Source: Acidimicrobiaceae bacterium (GTDB lineage: Bacteria > Actinomycetota > Acidimicrobiia > Acidimicrobiales > RAAP-2). From it: a DNA stretch of 49,102 nucleotides. Numbering within the stretch: the stretch's first letter is position 1; every line of letters begins with the position of its first letter. The DNA is taken from the NCBI GenBank assembly GCA_003155135.1, contig PMFN01000023.1, positions 1 through 49,102 of the forward strand, read 5' to 3'. A program made the position numbers and the translations under genes. Of the stretch, positions 41,237 through 49,102 are shown one piece after another. The notes beneath the pieces are model-generated. The model saw nothing but the letters and a program-made list of their open reading frames with translations. It was not told the origin of the DNA and made no database searches.

Positions 41237-42319
41237 GTGACCCGCCGGATGCACGACCATCGGGTCCAGACACGACGCTTCCGGCTGATCGTGGGCGCGG
41301 CATTCGTCCTGGCCGTCGGCTTGACGGTTTTCGTCACCATCGGCCACCATCTCTCGACCTCCTCTTCGGGCACCCCGGCCACAACCCACGCCAGCACCAG
41401 CTCAACATCACCGACGACGGTCCCCCCGTCTCCACCGTTCGCCGTCGGCACCGAGACCCTCTCGTTCACCGAGCCGGTGGCGGGGGGTGGGGCGCCACGC
41501 GTGATCCCGGCCACCGTCCGCTACCCGACCACCGGCGCCGCAGGTGCCGATGGTCGGCCGAACGCTACGCCGCTGCGGTCGGCCGGCCCACTCCCCCTGG
41601 TCGTCTTCTCGCAGGGCTTCGACATCGAGGCGGAGGCGTATGCGGCCTTGCTCGACTTCTGGGCGGCGGCGGGCTACGTCGTCGTCGATCCGACCTACCC
41701 GGCGACCGCACCGTCGGCTCCCGGGGGCGTCGACGAGAACGACATCGTGAACCATCCGGCTGACCTGCGGTTCGTCATCACGTCGATGCTCCAGGCCAGC
41801 AACACACCGGGGACGACGCTGACCGGGCTGCTCGACCCTTCCGAGATCGCAGTGATCGGCCACTCGGACGGCGGCGACGTGTCGCTCGCCACCGCCGCCA
41901 ACACCTGTTGCCTCGACGCACGGGTCAAGGCGGCGATCATTCTCTCCGGGGCGGAGCTGACGTCGTTCGGAGGCACCTACTTCGCCACTCCGGCGTTGCC
42001 CATGCTTGTGGTCCAGGGAACCGCCGACGTCGTGAACCCGCCTGCCTGCAGCATCCAGCTGTACAACCAGGCACCGCAGCCCAAGTACTTCCTCTCACTG
42101 GAGGGGCAGAACCACGAGAGCCCGTATCTCATGGCCGGGGCGCCGCTCGAGACGGTCAAGGAAGTGACCACCGGTTTCCTCAATGGCTACCTTCGCCATT
42201 CGGCGAGTTCGCTGGCGGCCCTCGAATCACAAGGATCGGTGCCAGGACTGGCCACCATCAGCAGTGCGCCTGCCGTCGGGCCCGAAGGCGGCAGCTGCCC
42301 AGGCGCGCCCGGGGCTTGA
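41237..42319 (+). CDS. Membrane-anchored alpha/beta hydrolase
   Basis: The 360-residue protein has an N-terminal transmembrane anchor (FRLIVGAAFVLAVGLTVFVTI), a Ser/Thr/Pro linker and an alpha/beta hydrolase domain of the platelet-activating-factor acetylhydrolase/dienelactone hydrolase type. The triad can be read as S210 (GHSDGG), D264 (VQGTADVVNP) and H293 (GQNHESP). A CC pair at ANTCC may form a structural disulfide. It should act outside the membrane on an ester; the substrate is unknown. GTG 41237 follows a leaderless-type -10. It is convergent with the methyltransferase gene. Confidence 0.88.
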   Translation: MTRRMHDHRVQTRRFRLIVGAAFVLAVGLTVFVTIGHHLSTSSSGTPATTHASTSSTSPTTVPPSPPFAVGTETLSFTEPVAGGGAPRVIPATVRYPTTGAAGADGRPNATPLRSAGPLPLVVFSQGFDIEAEAYAALLDFWAAAGYVVVDPTYPATAPSAPGGVDENDIVNHPADLRFVITSMLQASNTPGTTLTGLLDPSEIAVIGHSDGGDVSLATAANTCCLDARVKAAIILSGAELTSFGGTYFATPALPMLVVQGTADVVNPPACSIQLYNQAPQPKYFLSLEGQNHESPYLMAGAPLETVKEVTTGFLNGYLRHSASSLAALESQGSVPGLATISSAPAVGPEGGSCPGAPGA

Positions 42320-42322
42320 AGG

Positions 42323-43180
42323 TCACCCGCCGAGCGGCTTGACGCCCGACACGATCGCGGCCTCGGCGACAACCGGCACGCTCTCGACCTCTGTAAACCC
42401 GGCCGCTTCGAACAGCGCCACCCATGCTTCAGGAGTGATGGGGCGCTCGTGGATACGTAGGAGGAAGCGGAAGGCATTCTTGGCAATCCGCCAATAGCCC
42501 GGGAGACCCTTTCGGGCCATCACGCGCACCTTGCTGGCGATGATCTCGCGGTCGCGGGCGGCGGCGCCCCGTCCGAGCATCAGGTCCGCCACCACGAGAC
42601 GACCGCCGGGCCGCAGCCATTGTGCTGCGGCTCGCACGACCTTCTCTTTCTCGCCATCCAAGAGATGATGCAAGGCATAGTTGGTGACCACCAGATCGAG
42701 GCTCGCTGCGGGGAGTTCAAGGTGCTCGATCGGCGCCACCATGCCTCGCACGGAGTGGAGGCCCTCCTCAGCGGCCTGGGCCTCCATCCTGCGGATCATC
42801 GACTCGCTCACGTCAACGCCGAGGACGTTGGCGCCTTCCCTCGCCAGGGCCAATGCCAGTCGGCCGCCCCCGCACCCGAGGTCGACACAGTCCGCGCCGG
42901 GGCGCACCTTCGCCGCCTCGACCGCCATGGATGCCACCTTGGACATCCCCACGTCGTTGTGCCGGTCCCAGGTATCCGCCCGGGACTGCCATTTGCGCCG
43001 TTGCGTATGGATGGACAGGTCGCGGCCCAGCTTCTCGGTGCGCGGACGCTCGGACGCCACAGCGACTTCCGGCGGGGATCCGGCTCCGCCGCCCAGATTC
43101 GGCTCGAGCGCCCTCAGGTGACGTCCCACGGAAGGCCCTTCGGCAACCTGGCTGGCTGGTAACGATTGTGGTGACTGCAC
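42323..43180 (-). CDS. Class I SAM-dependent methyltransferase
   Basis: The 285-residue protein has motif I VDLGCGGGRLAL, an acidic post-I region (VLGVDVSESMI), TNYALHHLL and LRPGGRLVVADLM. An N-terminal extension of about 75 residues has no clear fold. The domain order is that of UbiE/MenG-like small-molecule methyltransferases. GTG 43180 is set by GGAGGT five bases upstream, and the open frame beyond it is not supported. A TAACGT on the minus strand at 43267-43262 could be its -10. Confidence 0.88.
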   Translation of the reverse strand: MQSPQSLPASQVAEGPSVGRHLRALEPNLGGGAGSPPEVAVASERPRTEKLGRDLSIHTQRRKWQSRADTWDRHNDVGMSKVASMAVEAAKVRPGADCVDLGCGGGRLALALAREGANVLGVDVSESMIRRMEAQAAEEGLHSVRGMVAPIEHLELPAASLDLVVTNYALHHLLDGEKEKVVRAAAQWLRPGGRLVVADLMLGRGAAARDREIIASKVRVMARKGLPGYWRIAKNAFRFLLRIHERPITPEAWVALFEAAGFTEVESVPVVAEAAIVSGVKPLGG

Positions 43181-43449
43181 GTAGGACCTCCGACTCGTGT
43201 CCGCCGGGAATGCTGTACCCGGCGGGCGGACGCCCACTCTCCAAGGCGGAGCCACACCCCGACGTTAGGGGCACACCCTGACAACCAGATGAAGGAGCAG
43301 GGTCGGCGGTAAGAAGGCGCTGAGGATCGGGGCGGCTTCTCCCCGGCCCGCAGCAGCGTGGCAATGACCAGCGTCTAGCTTGATGCCGTGATCGAAACCC
43401 GGCACCGGCCTGGGCGGTCTCGGGGCGTGGTCGAGCGTGCGCCGCGCCC

Positions 43450-44118
43450 ATGAGAGCGTTGATCGCCGAAGACGACGCGGCCCTTCGGGGCGTGCTCGAG
43501 CGGGGCCTGCGTGAGGACGGCTACGTGGTCGATGCAGTGGCCGACGGCGAGATGGCCGCACGCATGCTGCGCTCCTACGAGTACGCCGTCGCCGTGCTCG
43601 ATTGGAGGATGCCGCACAAGGCCGGCATCGACGTGCTCGACGAGGTCAGGCGGGCCGGTATCCGTACACCGATCCTGATGCTCACCGCCAGGGATGCTCC
43701 CGCCGATCGGGTGACCGGTCTCAACCGAGGCGCAGACGACTACCTCGTCAAGCCCTTTGACTTTTCTGAGCTCCTCGCCCGCTTGCGTGCACTCCAACGG
43801 CGACCGGCACTCGCCCTCGACCCCCAGCTCACCTGTGGTGATCTGCGCTTCGAGCCGTCGACGCGCGAACTGCACCGGGGTGACGAGCCGGTGACGCTCA
43901 CCGCGACCGAGTCCGCTCTCGTGGAGTTGCTCCTTCGTCGCGCTCCTGCGGTGGTGTCCCGCAGGAGCATCGCCGTCCAGGTCTGGGACGACGAGGCCGA
44001 CACGGTCGGCTCGAACACCATCGACGTCCACATGGCGAGGCTCCGGGCCAAGCTCGAGGGGAGCCGCGCCCGCATCGAGACCATTCGCGGCAGCGGCTAC
44101 CGCATCATCGAGCAGTGA
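43450..44118 (+). CDS. OmpR-family response regulator
   Basis: The 222-residue regulator has a complete receiver with acidic pocket E7/D8/D9, phospho-acceptor D51 (VLDWRMP), LTARD and K101 (LVKPFD). A winged-helix output domain follows (TATESALVELLLRR, NTIDVHMARLRAKLEG, IETIRGSGYRI). The histidine kinase gene overlaps its stop codon (GTGA), so the pair is an ordinary two-component system. The signal is unknown. The 269 bases upstream hold no gene; TAGCTT at 43376-43381 may be its -10. Confidence 0.95.
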   Translation: MRALIAEDDAALRGVLERGLREDGYVVDAVADGEMAARMLRSYEYAVAVLDWRMPHKAGIDVLDEVRRAGIRTPILMLTARDAPADRVTGLNRGADDYLVKPFDFSELLARLRALQRRPALALDPQLTCGDLRFEPSTRELHRGDEPVTLTATESALVELLLRRAPAVVSRRSIAVQVWDDEADTVGSNTIDVHMARLRAKLEGSRARIETIRGSGYRIIEQ

Positions 44119-45374
44119 AGCGCCCCGCTGACCGCCGAGGCCATTCGGCCCGAGTGGCTGGCGCAACTGCTCTCCTTATCCTCGGTTGCTACGTCCTCGC
44201 CGTGCTGGTCCTCAACCTGGTCATCGTGCACCGTCTCACGGCCCAGCTCGACGCTCGCCTCACCGATCGACTGAGCGCCGCGACGACGCAGGGTTCTCGT
44301 GCCGAGCCGGCGAGCCGCTCGCTCAGCAGCGATGACGTGGACGATCCGCCCTCATTTCTGTGGCGTGTTGCCCCCACGGGTTCGGTCACCGCACTCACCC
44401 CGCAAGCCCCTGCGCTGCCTGCGCACCAGTGGAGGGCCGGCGCGACCCAACTCGACATCGGCACCACACCTTTCCGCTTCCAGGCGACACGGCGGGGAAT
44501 CGATTGGCTTGTCATCGGGCAGAGTTCGGCCAGCGTCCAGCGGGTTGCCGGCGCACTCTGGCTCCCCGAGCTCCTCTTCGGCTCTGTGTTGGTTCTGGCC
44601 GTCTTCGGTGGTGCGTTGGTCATCGGCCGACAGGCGTCGGCGCCGCTCGAGCTGGTCCAGGAGCGCCAAGCGGCCTTCACCGCTGATGCCTCCCACGAGC
44701 TCCGCACACCCTTGAGCGTGATCGAAGCAGAAGTGGCCCTCGCACTCAGCCGCAGCCGCGATTCGTCCGCCTACCAGGCCGCTTTGCGCCGGATCGGCGA
44801 TGAGGGTCACCGTTTGCGCCAGATCGTCGACGACCTCTTGTGGCTGGCGCGCGCCGACAAACCGGAGGGGGCGGTCCGGCCGAGCGAACCCGCCGATGTG
44901 GCGGCGCTGGCCGCCGAACTCACCGAGCGCTTCGCAGTGGTCGCCGACTCCAGGGGCGTTGCGCTCACCTACGAAGGCGAGCGCGATTCGTCGCTCCTCG
45001 TATGGGCATCGGGCGCGTGGATCGAGCGGCTCGTCGGGGTTCTAGTCGACAATGCATGCAAGTTCGCCGGAAGGGGAGGCACCGTGCGCGTGAGTGTTCG
45101 GCCGGTCGGCAACCACATCCACCTCCAGGTCGACGACACGGGGCCGGGCATCGAAGACGACGAACTGCCCTTCATCTTCGACCGGTTCCACCGATCCGCT
45201 GGCGAAACGGGGGGCACCGGACTGGGGTTGGCCATCGCCGACTCCGTCGTACGCGCAACCGGAGGGACCTGGAGCGTGGGACGGTCCACGCTCGGGGGTG
45301 CCCGGATGCAGGTGTGGTGGCGGCGCGCCGGCGCTGCGCCGACTGGCGTAGCGGTGAGATCCGGATCGCGCTGA
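44115..45374 (+). CDS. Membrane sensor histidine kinase
   Basis: The 419-residue kinase has two transmembrane helices (about 16-38 and 152-170) bounding an extracellular sensor of about 110 residues. Next come a dimerisation/phosphoacceptor helix with H194 (ASHELRTPLS) and an ATPase domain with N-box VLVDNACKF, G1 DDTGPGIED, F-box IFDRFHR and G2 GGTGLGLAI. The GTG start overlaps the stop of the regulator gene. The sensor domain has no fold I recognise. This is the only complete two-component pair in the window. Confidence 0.95.
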   Translation: MKRPADRRGHSARVAGATALLILGCYVLAVLVLNLVIVHRLTAQLDARLTDRLSAATTQGSRAEPASRSLSSDDVDDPPSFLWRVAPTGSVTALTPQAPALPAHQWRAGATQLDIGTTPFRFQATRRGIDWLVIGQSSASVQRVAGALWLPELLFGSVLVLAVFGGALVIGRQASAPLELVQERQAAFTADASHELRTPLSVIEAEVALALSRSRDSSAYQAALRRIGDEGHRLRQIVDDLLWLARADKPEGAVRPSEPADVAALAAELTERFAVVADSRGVALTYEGERDSSLLVWASGAWIERLVGVLVDNACKFAGRGGTVRVSVRPVGNHIHLQVDDTGPGIEDDELPFIFDRFHRSAGETGGTGLGLAIADSVVRATGGTWSVGRSTLGGARMQVWWRRAGAAPTGVAVRSGSR

Positions 45375-45427
45375 CGTCATCCGATGCCGGTCGTCCCGGT
45401 CGGCCCCGACCACACCCGCCGGGTCCC

Positions 45428-47134
45428 TTAGTGCCGGGACGGGCCGGCGCGCACCAGGCGCCCCGGTCGCCTGCCGGTCGCCACACCGTGCTCGTAGGTG
45501 ACCTCGCCCGACTGCATCGTCATGACGTAGCCGTCGACGCGCTGGACGAGCCGACGCCCCCCGCCGGGAAGGTCGAAGACCATCTCGGGCACCTTCAGGT
45601 CCAGGTGCTCGAGGTCGATCAGGTTGAGGTCGGCCCGCTTGCCGGGCGCGATGATGCCCCGGTCGTCCAGTCCGTAGGCCGACGCCGTGCGCTCGGTCTG
45701 GAGGTGGACGGCCTCTTCGAGGCTGAGGCGCGGACCCCGGCTGCGGTCGCGGACCCAGTGGGTGAGCAGGTAGGTGGGGAAGCTCACGTCACAGATCAGG
45801 CCGCAGTGGGCCCCGCCGTCGGAGAGCCCGACGACGGTGCGGGGGTGCTCCATCATCTCCCGCAGCACCTCGTGGTCGAGATCGACGTAGCTGGCGAGCG
45901 GGGCGAACAAGAACGCTCGGCCGTCCTGTTCAAGAAGGAGGTCGAGGACCACCTCTTCTGGCGTCCGGCCCTCGCGCTCGGCGATGGCACGAACGCTGTC
46001 TGACGCCGGCGGCTCGTAGTCGGGCGGGTCACCGAGCGGGAACATCTGGTCCCAGCGGCTCATGAGCGCCCGGGCGATGAGGTTCGCCACGGTGGGCTCC
46101 TCGTCGAGCAGCTGCCGGCGGACCTCTGGTCGACGCAGCTCGGCGACCTGCTCGTCGAGTGGGAGGTCGCTCATCGCCCTCATGGTGGGGTGGGTGATGA
46201 ACGGGTGCAGCGAGCTCTGGAGCCCGAAGAGCATGCCGGTCGGGCGGCACGCGACCTGCGGTCGGAGGTCATGGCCCTGCTTGGCCTGGGCGGTGGCGTC
46301 GTCGAGCGCTCCGCGCCAGGCCTCGGGGTCGAGGGGCGACTGGGCCAGGCTGTACGTGACGGTCCCGCCGGTACGCGTCGCCAGCTCGGCCAGGAGGGCC
46401 TGGTCGTCACCGAGCCCCTGGTGGTCCGAGATCAGCTGGAAGACCCCGTGGCCGGCACGGCCTACCGCGTCACCGATGGCCAGGAGCTCGTCGTCTGGTG
46501 CCGTGGTCCCCGGCACCAGGCCGTGCTTCGAGCGGTGCAGGATCGTCCTCGACGTCGAGAAGCCGAACGCCCCTGCACCGAGGGCCTCTTCGACCAGCTT
46601 GGCCATCTCGGCGACCTCGTCGTCGGTGGCGTCCTCGTGGGCACGCTCGCCGAGCACGTAGGCGCGCAGGGCCGCATGGGGGACCTGGGTGGCGACGTCG
46701 ATCGTCCGCGGGGTGGCGGCCACGGCGTCGAGGTACTCAGGGAAGGACTCCCACTGCCATTGGATCCCCTCATGGAGCGCGGTGCCCGGGATGTCCTCGA
46801 CACCTTCCATCAACTCGATGAGGAACTCACGGCCCTCGGGGCGCACGGGGGCGAAGCCCACGCCGCAGTTGCCCATCACCACGGTGGTCACGCCGTGCCA
46901 GCTCGAGGGGCTGACCTCGGGGTCCCACGTCACCTGTCCGTCGTAGTGCGTGTGGATGTCCACCCAGCCCGGTGCGAGCACGAGGCCAGAGGCATCCACT
47001 TCCCGGTCGCCCGATCCCTCGACCTCCCCCACCGCTCGGATCAGTCCATCGGCCACCGCGACGTCGGCGACCTTCGGCGGCCCTCCGGTCCCGTCGACCA
47101 CCATGGCCCGCCTGAAGACAACGTCGTAGGTCAT
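45428..47134 (-). CDS. N-acyl-D-amino-acid deacylase family amidohydrolase
   Basis: The 568-residue protein has the composite amidohydrolase layout. An N-terminal beta strand set ([14 protein letters not shown]) leads to the metal motif H61-x-H63 (DIHTHYDGQ), [11 protein letters not shown] follows, and [10 protein letters not shown] carries a metal-binding aspartate region. A C-terminal strand set ([16 protein letters not shown]) closes the fold. Relatives deacylate N-acyl-D-amino acids, hydantoins or other cyclic amides, so the exact substrate is open. GGGGTGAGG precedes the ATG. It stands 129 bases from the amidase gene on the same strand, with a hairpin between them. Confidence 0.92.
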   Translation of the reverse strand: MTYDVVFRRAMVVDGTGGPPKVADVAVADGLIRAVGEVEGSGDREVDASGLVLAPGWVDIHTHYDGQVTWDPEVSPSSWHGVTTVVMGNCGVGFAPVRPEGREFLIELMEGVEDIPGTALHEGIQWQWESFPEYLDAVAATPRTIDVATQVPHAALRAYVLGERAHEDATDDEVAEMAKLVEEALGAGAFGFSTSRTILHRSKHGLVPGTTAPDDELLAIGDAVGRAGHGVFQLISDHQGLGDDQALLAELATRTGGTVTYSLAQSPLDPEAWRGALDDATAQAKQGHDLRPQVACRPTGMLFGLQSSLHPFITHPTMRAMSDLPLDEQVAELRRPEVRRQLLDEEPTVANLIARALMSRWDQMFPLGDPPDYEPPASDSVRAIAEREGRTPEEVVLDLLLEQDGRAFLFAPLASYVDLDHEVLREMMEHPRTVVGLSDGGAHCGLICDVSFPTYLLTHWVRDRSRGPRLSLEEAVHLQTERTASAYGLDDRGIIAPGKRADLNLIDLEHLDLKVPEMVFDLPGGGRRLVQRVDGYVMTMQSGEVTYEHGVATGRRPGRLVRAGPSRH

Positions 47135-47241
47135 GCGGCCTCACCCCCGTCTCCGCAAGATACTTGGGCGCCTTGCCAGGTGATCGATCGATCGGAGACC
47201 GCGTCCCGACCGGGAGGGCAACGACGCCGGGAACGCCTCTT

Positions 47242-47260
47242 CCGCCGGCGGCGCCGGCGG
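47242..47260 (-). terminator. GC-rich hairpin after the amidase gene
   Basis: CCGCCGGC (47242-47249) and GCCGGCGG (47253-47260) are perfect 8-bp arms with a 3-base loop, three bases past the minus-strand stop of the amidase gene. It is a probable terminator or mRNA-end stabiliser. There is no U-tract. Confidence 0.5.
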
Positions 47261-47263
47261 TCG

Positions 47264-48280
47264 TCACGACGTGGTGGTGCTCGGCGACTTCGCCGGTGGC
47301 GGGGCGAAATAGTGCTCGATGGCCTTGGCGATCCCCTCGGCAATGACCGCCTGCCCTTGACTGCTGAGCGCGATCGAGCCTTCAAACGGGTCCGTGATGT
47401 ACAGCGGCTCGATCACGGCGCCCGGCATCTGGCTCGGGGTCGAGAAGTAGCCGGGGTCTGCCGGACCAAGCAGGAGCAGGTGGTTGTAATCCGCAGCCTC
47501 GGCGGCGATGCCGCCGTCGTCGGGATTCCCGACCGCTGATCCCTCGGTGGCATCGGAGACGACGCCATCGTCGGGGATACCCCAGCCCTGCGCATTCATT
47601 GCCGTGAGCACGTCGTCTTGCAGCAGCGTGGCGAAGGCCAGGCTCGAGGAGGAAAAGGGGCGGTCCGTGTCATACGTGCTGACCGACCCTGCATTCTGTG
47701 GCGTCCCCCCGGCGTCCATGTAGATGCCGACCAAGAGCTCTGCGTGTGCCATGTTGGCGCACGCGTCCCGGGCAGCGACGTCGTCGTGGGATCCCTGGAG
47801 GGTGAGCAACTGTCCGTCCGTGTCCCCGGGGCCGAGATTGACGACGGTCGTGTTGCCGGTCCTCGACGCCACCACGGTGAAGCCGTGCGACCTCAAGATG
47901 GCCATGGCGGCCAACTCGATCGGGAGGTTGACGGTGGACTCGTCGATCTGTTGCCCACTGTCGGTGGTGCCGACACCCCCGGGGTCGAGGCCCCCGTGCC
48001 CGGCGTCGAGGAACACCGTGACGTGGCGGTCGCCGACCGTCGGCGCAAAGCTTATGCAGGCCCCGGCTGCGAACTCGGAGGGGTCAATCGCTACCCCATC
48101 GTTGGTCGCTCCGCCGGCGCGTCTCCCGGGCCGGCCACGCACGCCCCAGGCCACCACGCCGGCGACCACCACCAGCAGCACCGCGCAGTAGGTGAGCGCT
48201 CTTCTGCGTCTGGCCCGCACCCGGGCTCGCCCCTCTGCCACCGTGGGCCGTCGTCGGGCCGGTTCGGAGGGCACACTCAA
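47264..48280 (-). CDS. N-acetylmuramoyl-L-alanine amidase (amidase_3) with substituted zinc ligand
   Basis: The protein of about 338 residues has a basic cytoplasmic N-terminus, one transmembrane helix (about 28-46) and an amidase_3 domain. FLDAGHGGLDPG carries the first zinc ligand H95 and E114 (DESTVNL) is the second. The third, normally in S-I-H-A-N, is Y187 here (VGIYMDAGG), encoded TAC where histidine would be CAC. The late glutamate (VIEPLYITDPFE) is present. It may be a weak amidase or a peptidoglycan-binding protein. The start is TTG 48280 or GTG 48274; neither has a ribosome site. Confidence 0.85.
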   Translation of the reverse strand: MSVPSEPARRRPTVAEGRARVRARRRRALTYCAVLLVVVAGVVAWGVRGRPGRRAGGATNDGVAIDPSEFAAGACISFAPTVGDRHVTVFLDAGHGGLDPGGVGTTDSGQQIDESTVNLPIELAAMAILRSHGFTVVASRTGNTTVVNLGPGDTDGQLLTLQGSHDDVAARDACANMAHAELLVGIYMDAGGTPQNAGSVSTYDTDRPFSSSSLAFATLLQDDVLTAMNAQGWGIPDDGVVSDATEGSAVGNPDDGGIAAEAADYNHLLLLGPADPGYFSTPSQMPGAVIEPLYITDPFEGSIALSSQGQAVIAEGIAKAIEHYFAPPPAKSPSTTTS

Positions 48281-48468
48281 GGATCGCGCGCCACTCGCCG
48301 CTCCGGGGGCCGCCCTGCCGCCGCCGACACGACCGGCCTGGTGTCCTCAGCCCGAGCGCGCCGACACGCGGGACGCTCGCAGCCAATCGGGCACGGACTC
48401 GCACGGCGAGGGCTCGTCGCTCCCAGGAATGCCTCGAACCCGCTTGGTGATTCCCCGTTCGACTCACT

Positions 48469-48512
48469 AAGTTAGTTGACACTAACGCAAGTCATAACTT
48501 ACACTTGAGGGC
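48469..48512 (+). promoter_or_regulatory. Promoter and overlapping operator of the ArsR gene
   Basis: TTGACA (48476-48481) and TACACT (48500-48505) are spaced by 18 bases, and the -10 ends seven bases before ATG 48513, so the transcript is probably leaderless. The inverted repeat GTTAGT-TGAC-ACTAAC (48471-48486) covers the -35. AAGTTA (48469-48474) and TAACTT (48495-48500) form a wider pair. This suits autorepression by the ArsR-type protein. Confidence 0.7.
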
Positions 48513-48836
48513 ATGGACACAGCGCTCAAGGCCCTTGCTGAGCCGCGGCGGCGGGAGATCCTCCGGCTGGTGTGGACCGACGAGCTTCCGGCCGCCCAGA
48601 TCGCTGCCCGATTCGACGATGTGACCCGGTCGGCCGTCTCGCAACACCTCGGCGTCCTGCGGGAGGCCCAACTGGTCATCGAGCGCCGCGACGGGACCCG
48701 TCGGCTCTACCGGGCCAACCATGCCCAGATGGACCGGCTCCGCCAATTCCTCGATGAGTACTGGACCGGCAGTCTGCAACGTCTCCAAGAGTTGGCCGAA
48801 TCGGCCGAACGAGAGAAAGGAACCACTGATGGCTGA
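48513..48836 (+). CDS. ArsR-family winged-helix repressor
   Basis: The 107-residue protein is a compact winged helix with LAEPRRREILRLVW, a recognition helix TRSAVSQHLGVLREAQLV and the wing RRDGTRRLYRAN. It lacks the ELCVCDL metal-binding cysteines, so it is of the non-metal type that is commonly paired with SRPBCC genes. The SRPBCC gene overlaps its 3' end by eight bases. Inverted repeats over its own -35 suggest autoregulation. Confidence 0.93.
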   Translation: MDTALKALAEPRRREILRLVWTDELPAAQIAARFDDVTRSAVSQHLGVLREAQLVIERRDGTRRLYRANHAQMDRLRQFLDEYWTGSLQRLQELAESAEREKGTTDG

Positions 48837-49102
48837 ACTGACCCGAGAGGTCGTGATGGACGCCAGTCCAGCCACGATCTTCCCCTTCCTCACCGACCCG
48901 GCCCAGCACGTCCGATGGATGGGCACCGAGGCCGAACTCGATCCCCGGGTCGGTGGCGCGTACCGGGTGCTGGTCCAGGGCAAGCATCCGGGCGTCGGCG
49001 ATTTCGTAGAGGTGGTACCCGATCGCAAGGTGGTGTTCACCTTCGGATGGGACGAACCCGACCATCCGATTCCCGCTCGCTCCACCGAGGTGGAGATCAC
49101 CC
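48829..49102 (+). CDS. SRPBCC/AHSA1-family protein, 3' end outside the window
   Basis: The first 91 residues are present, beginning MAELTREVVMDASPATIFPFLTDPAQHVRWMG, typical of the START/Bet v1-like AHSA1 group that binds hydrophobic ligands. ATG 48829 is preceded by GAGAAAGGA and overlaps the ArsR stop. ArsR-SRPBCC pairs are common in actinobacteria and act in regulation or detoxification of unknown small molecules. The frame is open at the window edge. Confidence 0.9.
   Translation, partial: MAELTREVVMDASPATIFPFLTDPAQHVRWMGTEAELDPRVGGAYRVLVQGKHPGVGDFVEVVPDRKVVFTFGWDEPDHPIPARSTEVEIT

Overview
This 49.1 kb window is chromosomal DNA from a high-GC actinobacterium, most likely a deep-branching lineage such as Acidimicrobiia (inference). 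The signs are a WhiB regulator, a GlnR-type winged-helix regulator, a tandem pair of ArsA-like ATPases, a PaiB-like flavoprotein, a TIGR03085-type protein, a class-E-sortase-type LAXTG surface protein, many GTG starts and several genes that look leaderless. I see no integrase, transposase, phage gene, CRISPR array or rRNA. One tRNA (Pro, CGG) is present.

Left part (1-14.4 kb): glutamine synthetase followed by a GlnR-like regulator. A minus-strand run follows, with a HesB/IscA Fe-S protein, an unusual ferredoxin/molybdopterin mini-dehydrogenase, RidA and a small membrane protein. Next come an Mrp Fe-S carrier, an MBL hydrolase plus Nudix pair, a secreted-side thiol pair (DUF929 thioredoxin-like protein and VKOR), WhiB, two ArsA-like ATPases, a stand-alone receiver, a CBS/CorC protein and tRNA-Pro. 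RidA, MBL, Nudix, WhiB and the two ArsA genes echo the Mycobacterium tuberculosis Rv3672c-Rv3681c neighbourhood as I recall it.

Middle (14.4-30.4 kb): small-molecule enzymes (VOC, phytanoyl-CoA dioxygenase-like, amidohydrolase, PaiB-like, GNAT, SDR), an orphan ParA, a TIGR03085 protein and a DedA-like membrane protein. A single 8 kb gene then encodes a 2681-residue wall-anchored protein of about 17 DUF11-type repeats. A decayed Kelch fragment and a VOC gene lie beside it.

Right part (30.4-49.1 kb): an Lrp/AsnC regulator is divergent from an amino-acid dehydrogenase plus a fused indolepyruvate ferredoxin oxidoreductase, which together form an amino acid to 2-oxo acid to acyl-CoA route. A three-gene flavin electron-transfer set follows (ferric-reductase-like membrane protein, FMN-binding exported protein, ApbE). 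After it come an anchored SGNH esterase, a GNAT, an anchored alpha/beta hydrolase, a methyltransferase, an OmpR/histidine-kinase pair, a D-aminoacylase-type amidohydrolase, an amidase_3 protein with a substituted zinc ligand, and an ArsR-SRPBCC pair cut by the window edge.

The most notable items are the truncated one-chain molybdenum hydroxylase, the flavinylation trio, the DUF11 giant, the asymmetric ArsA pair and a recurrent YANNNT-N6/7-start codon arrangement pointing to leaderless transcripts.
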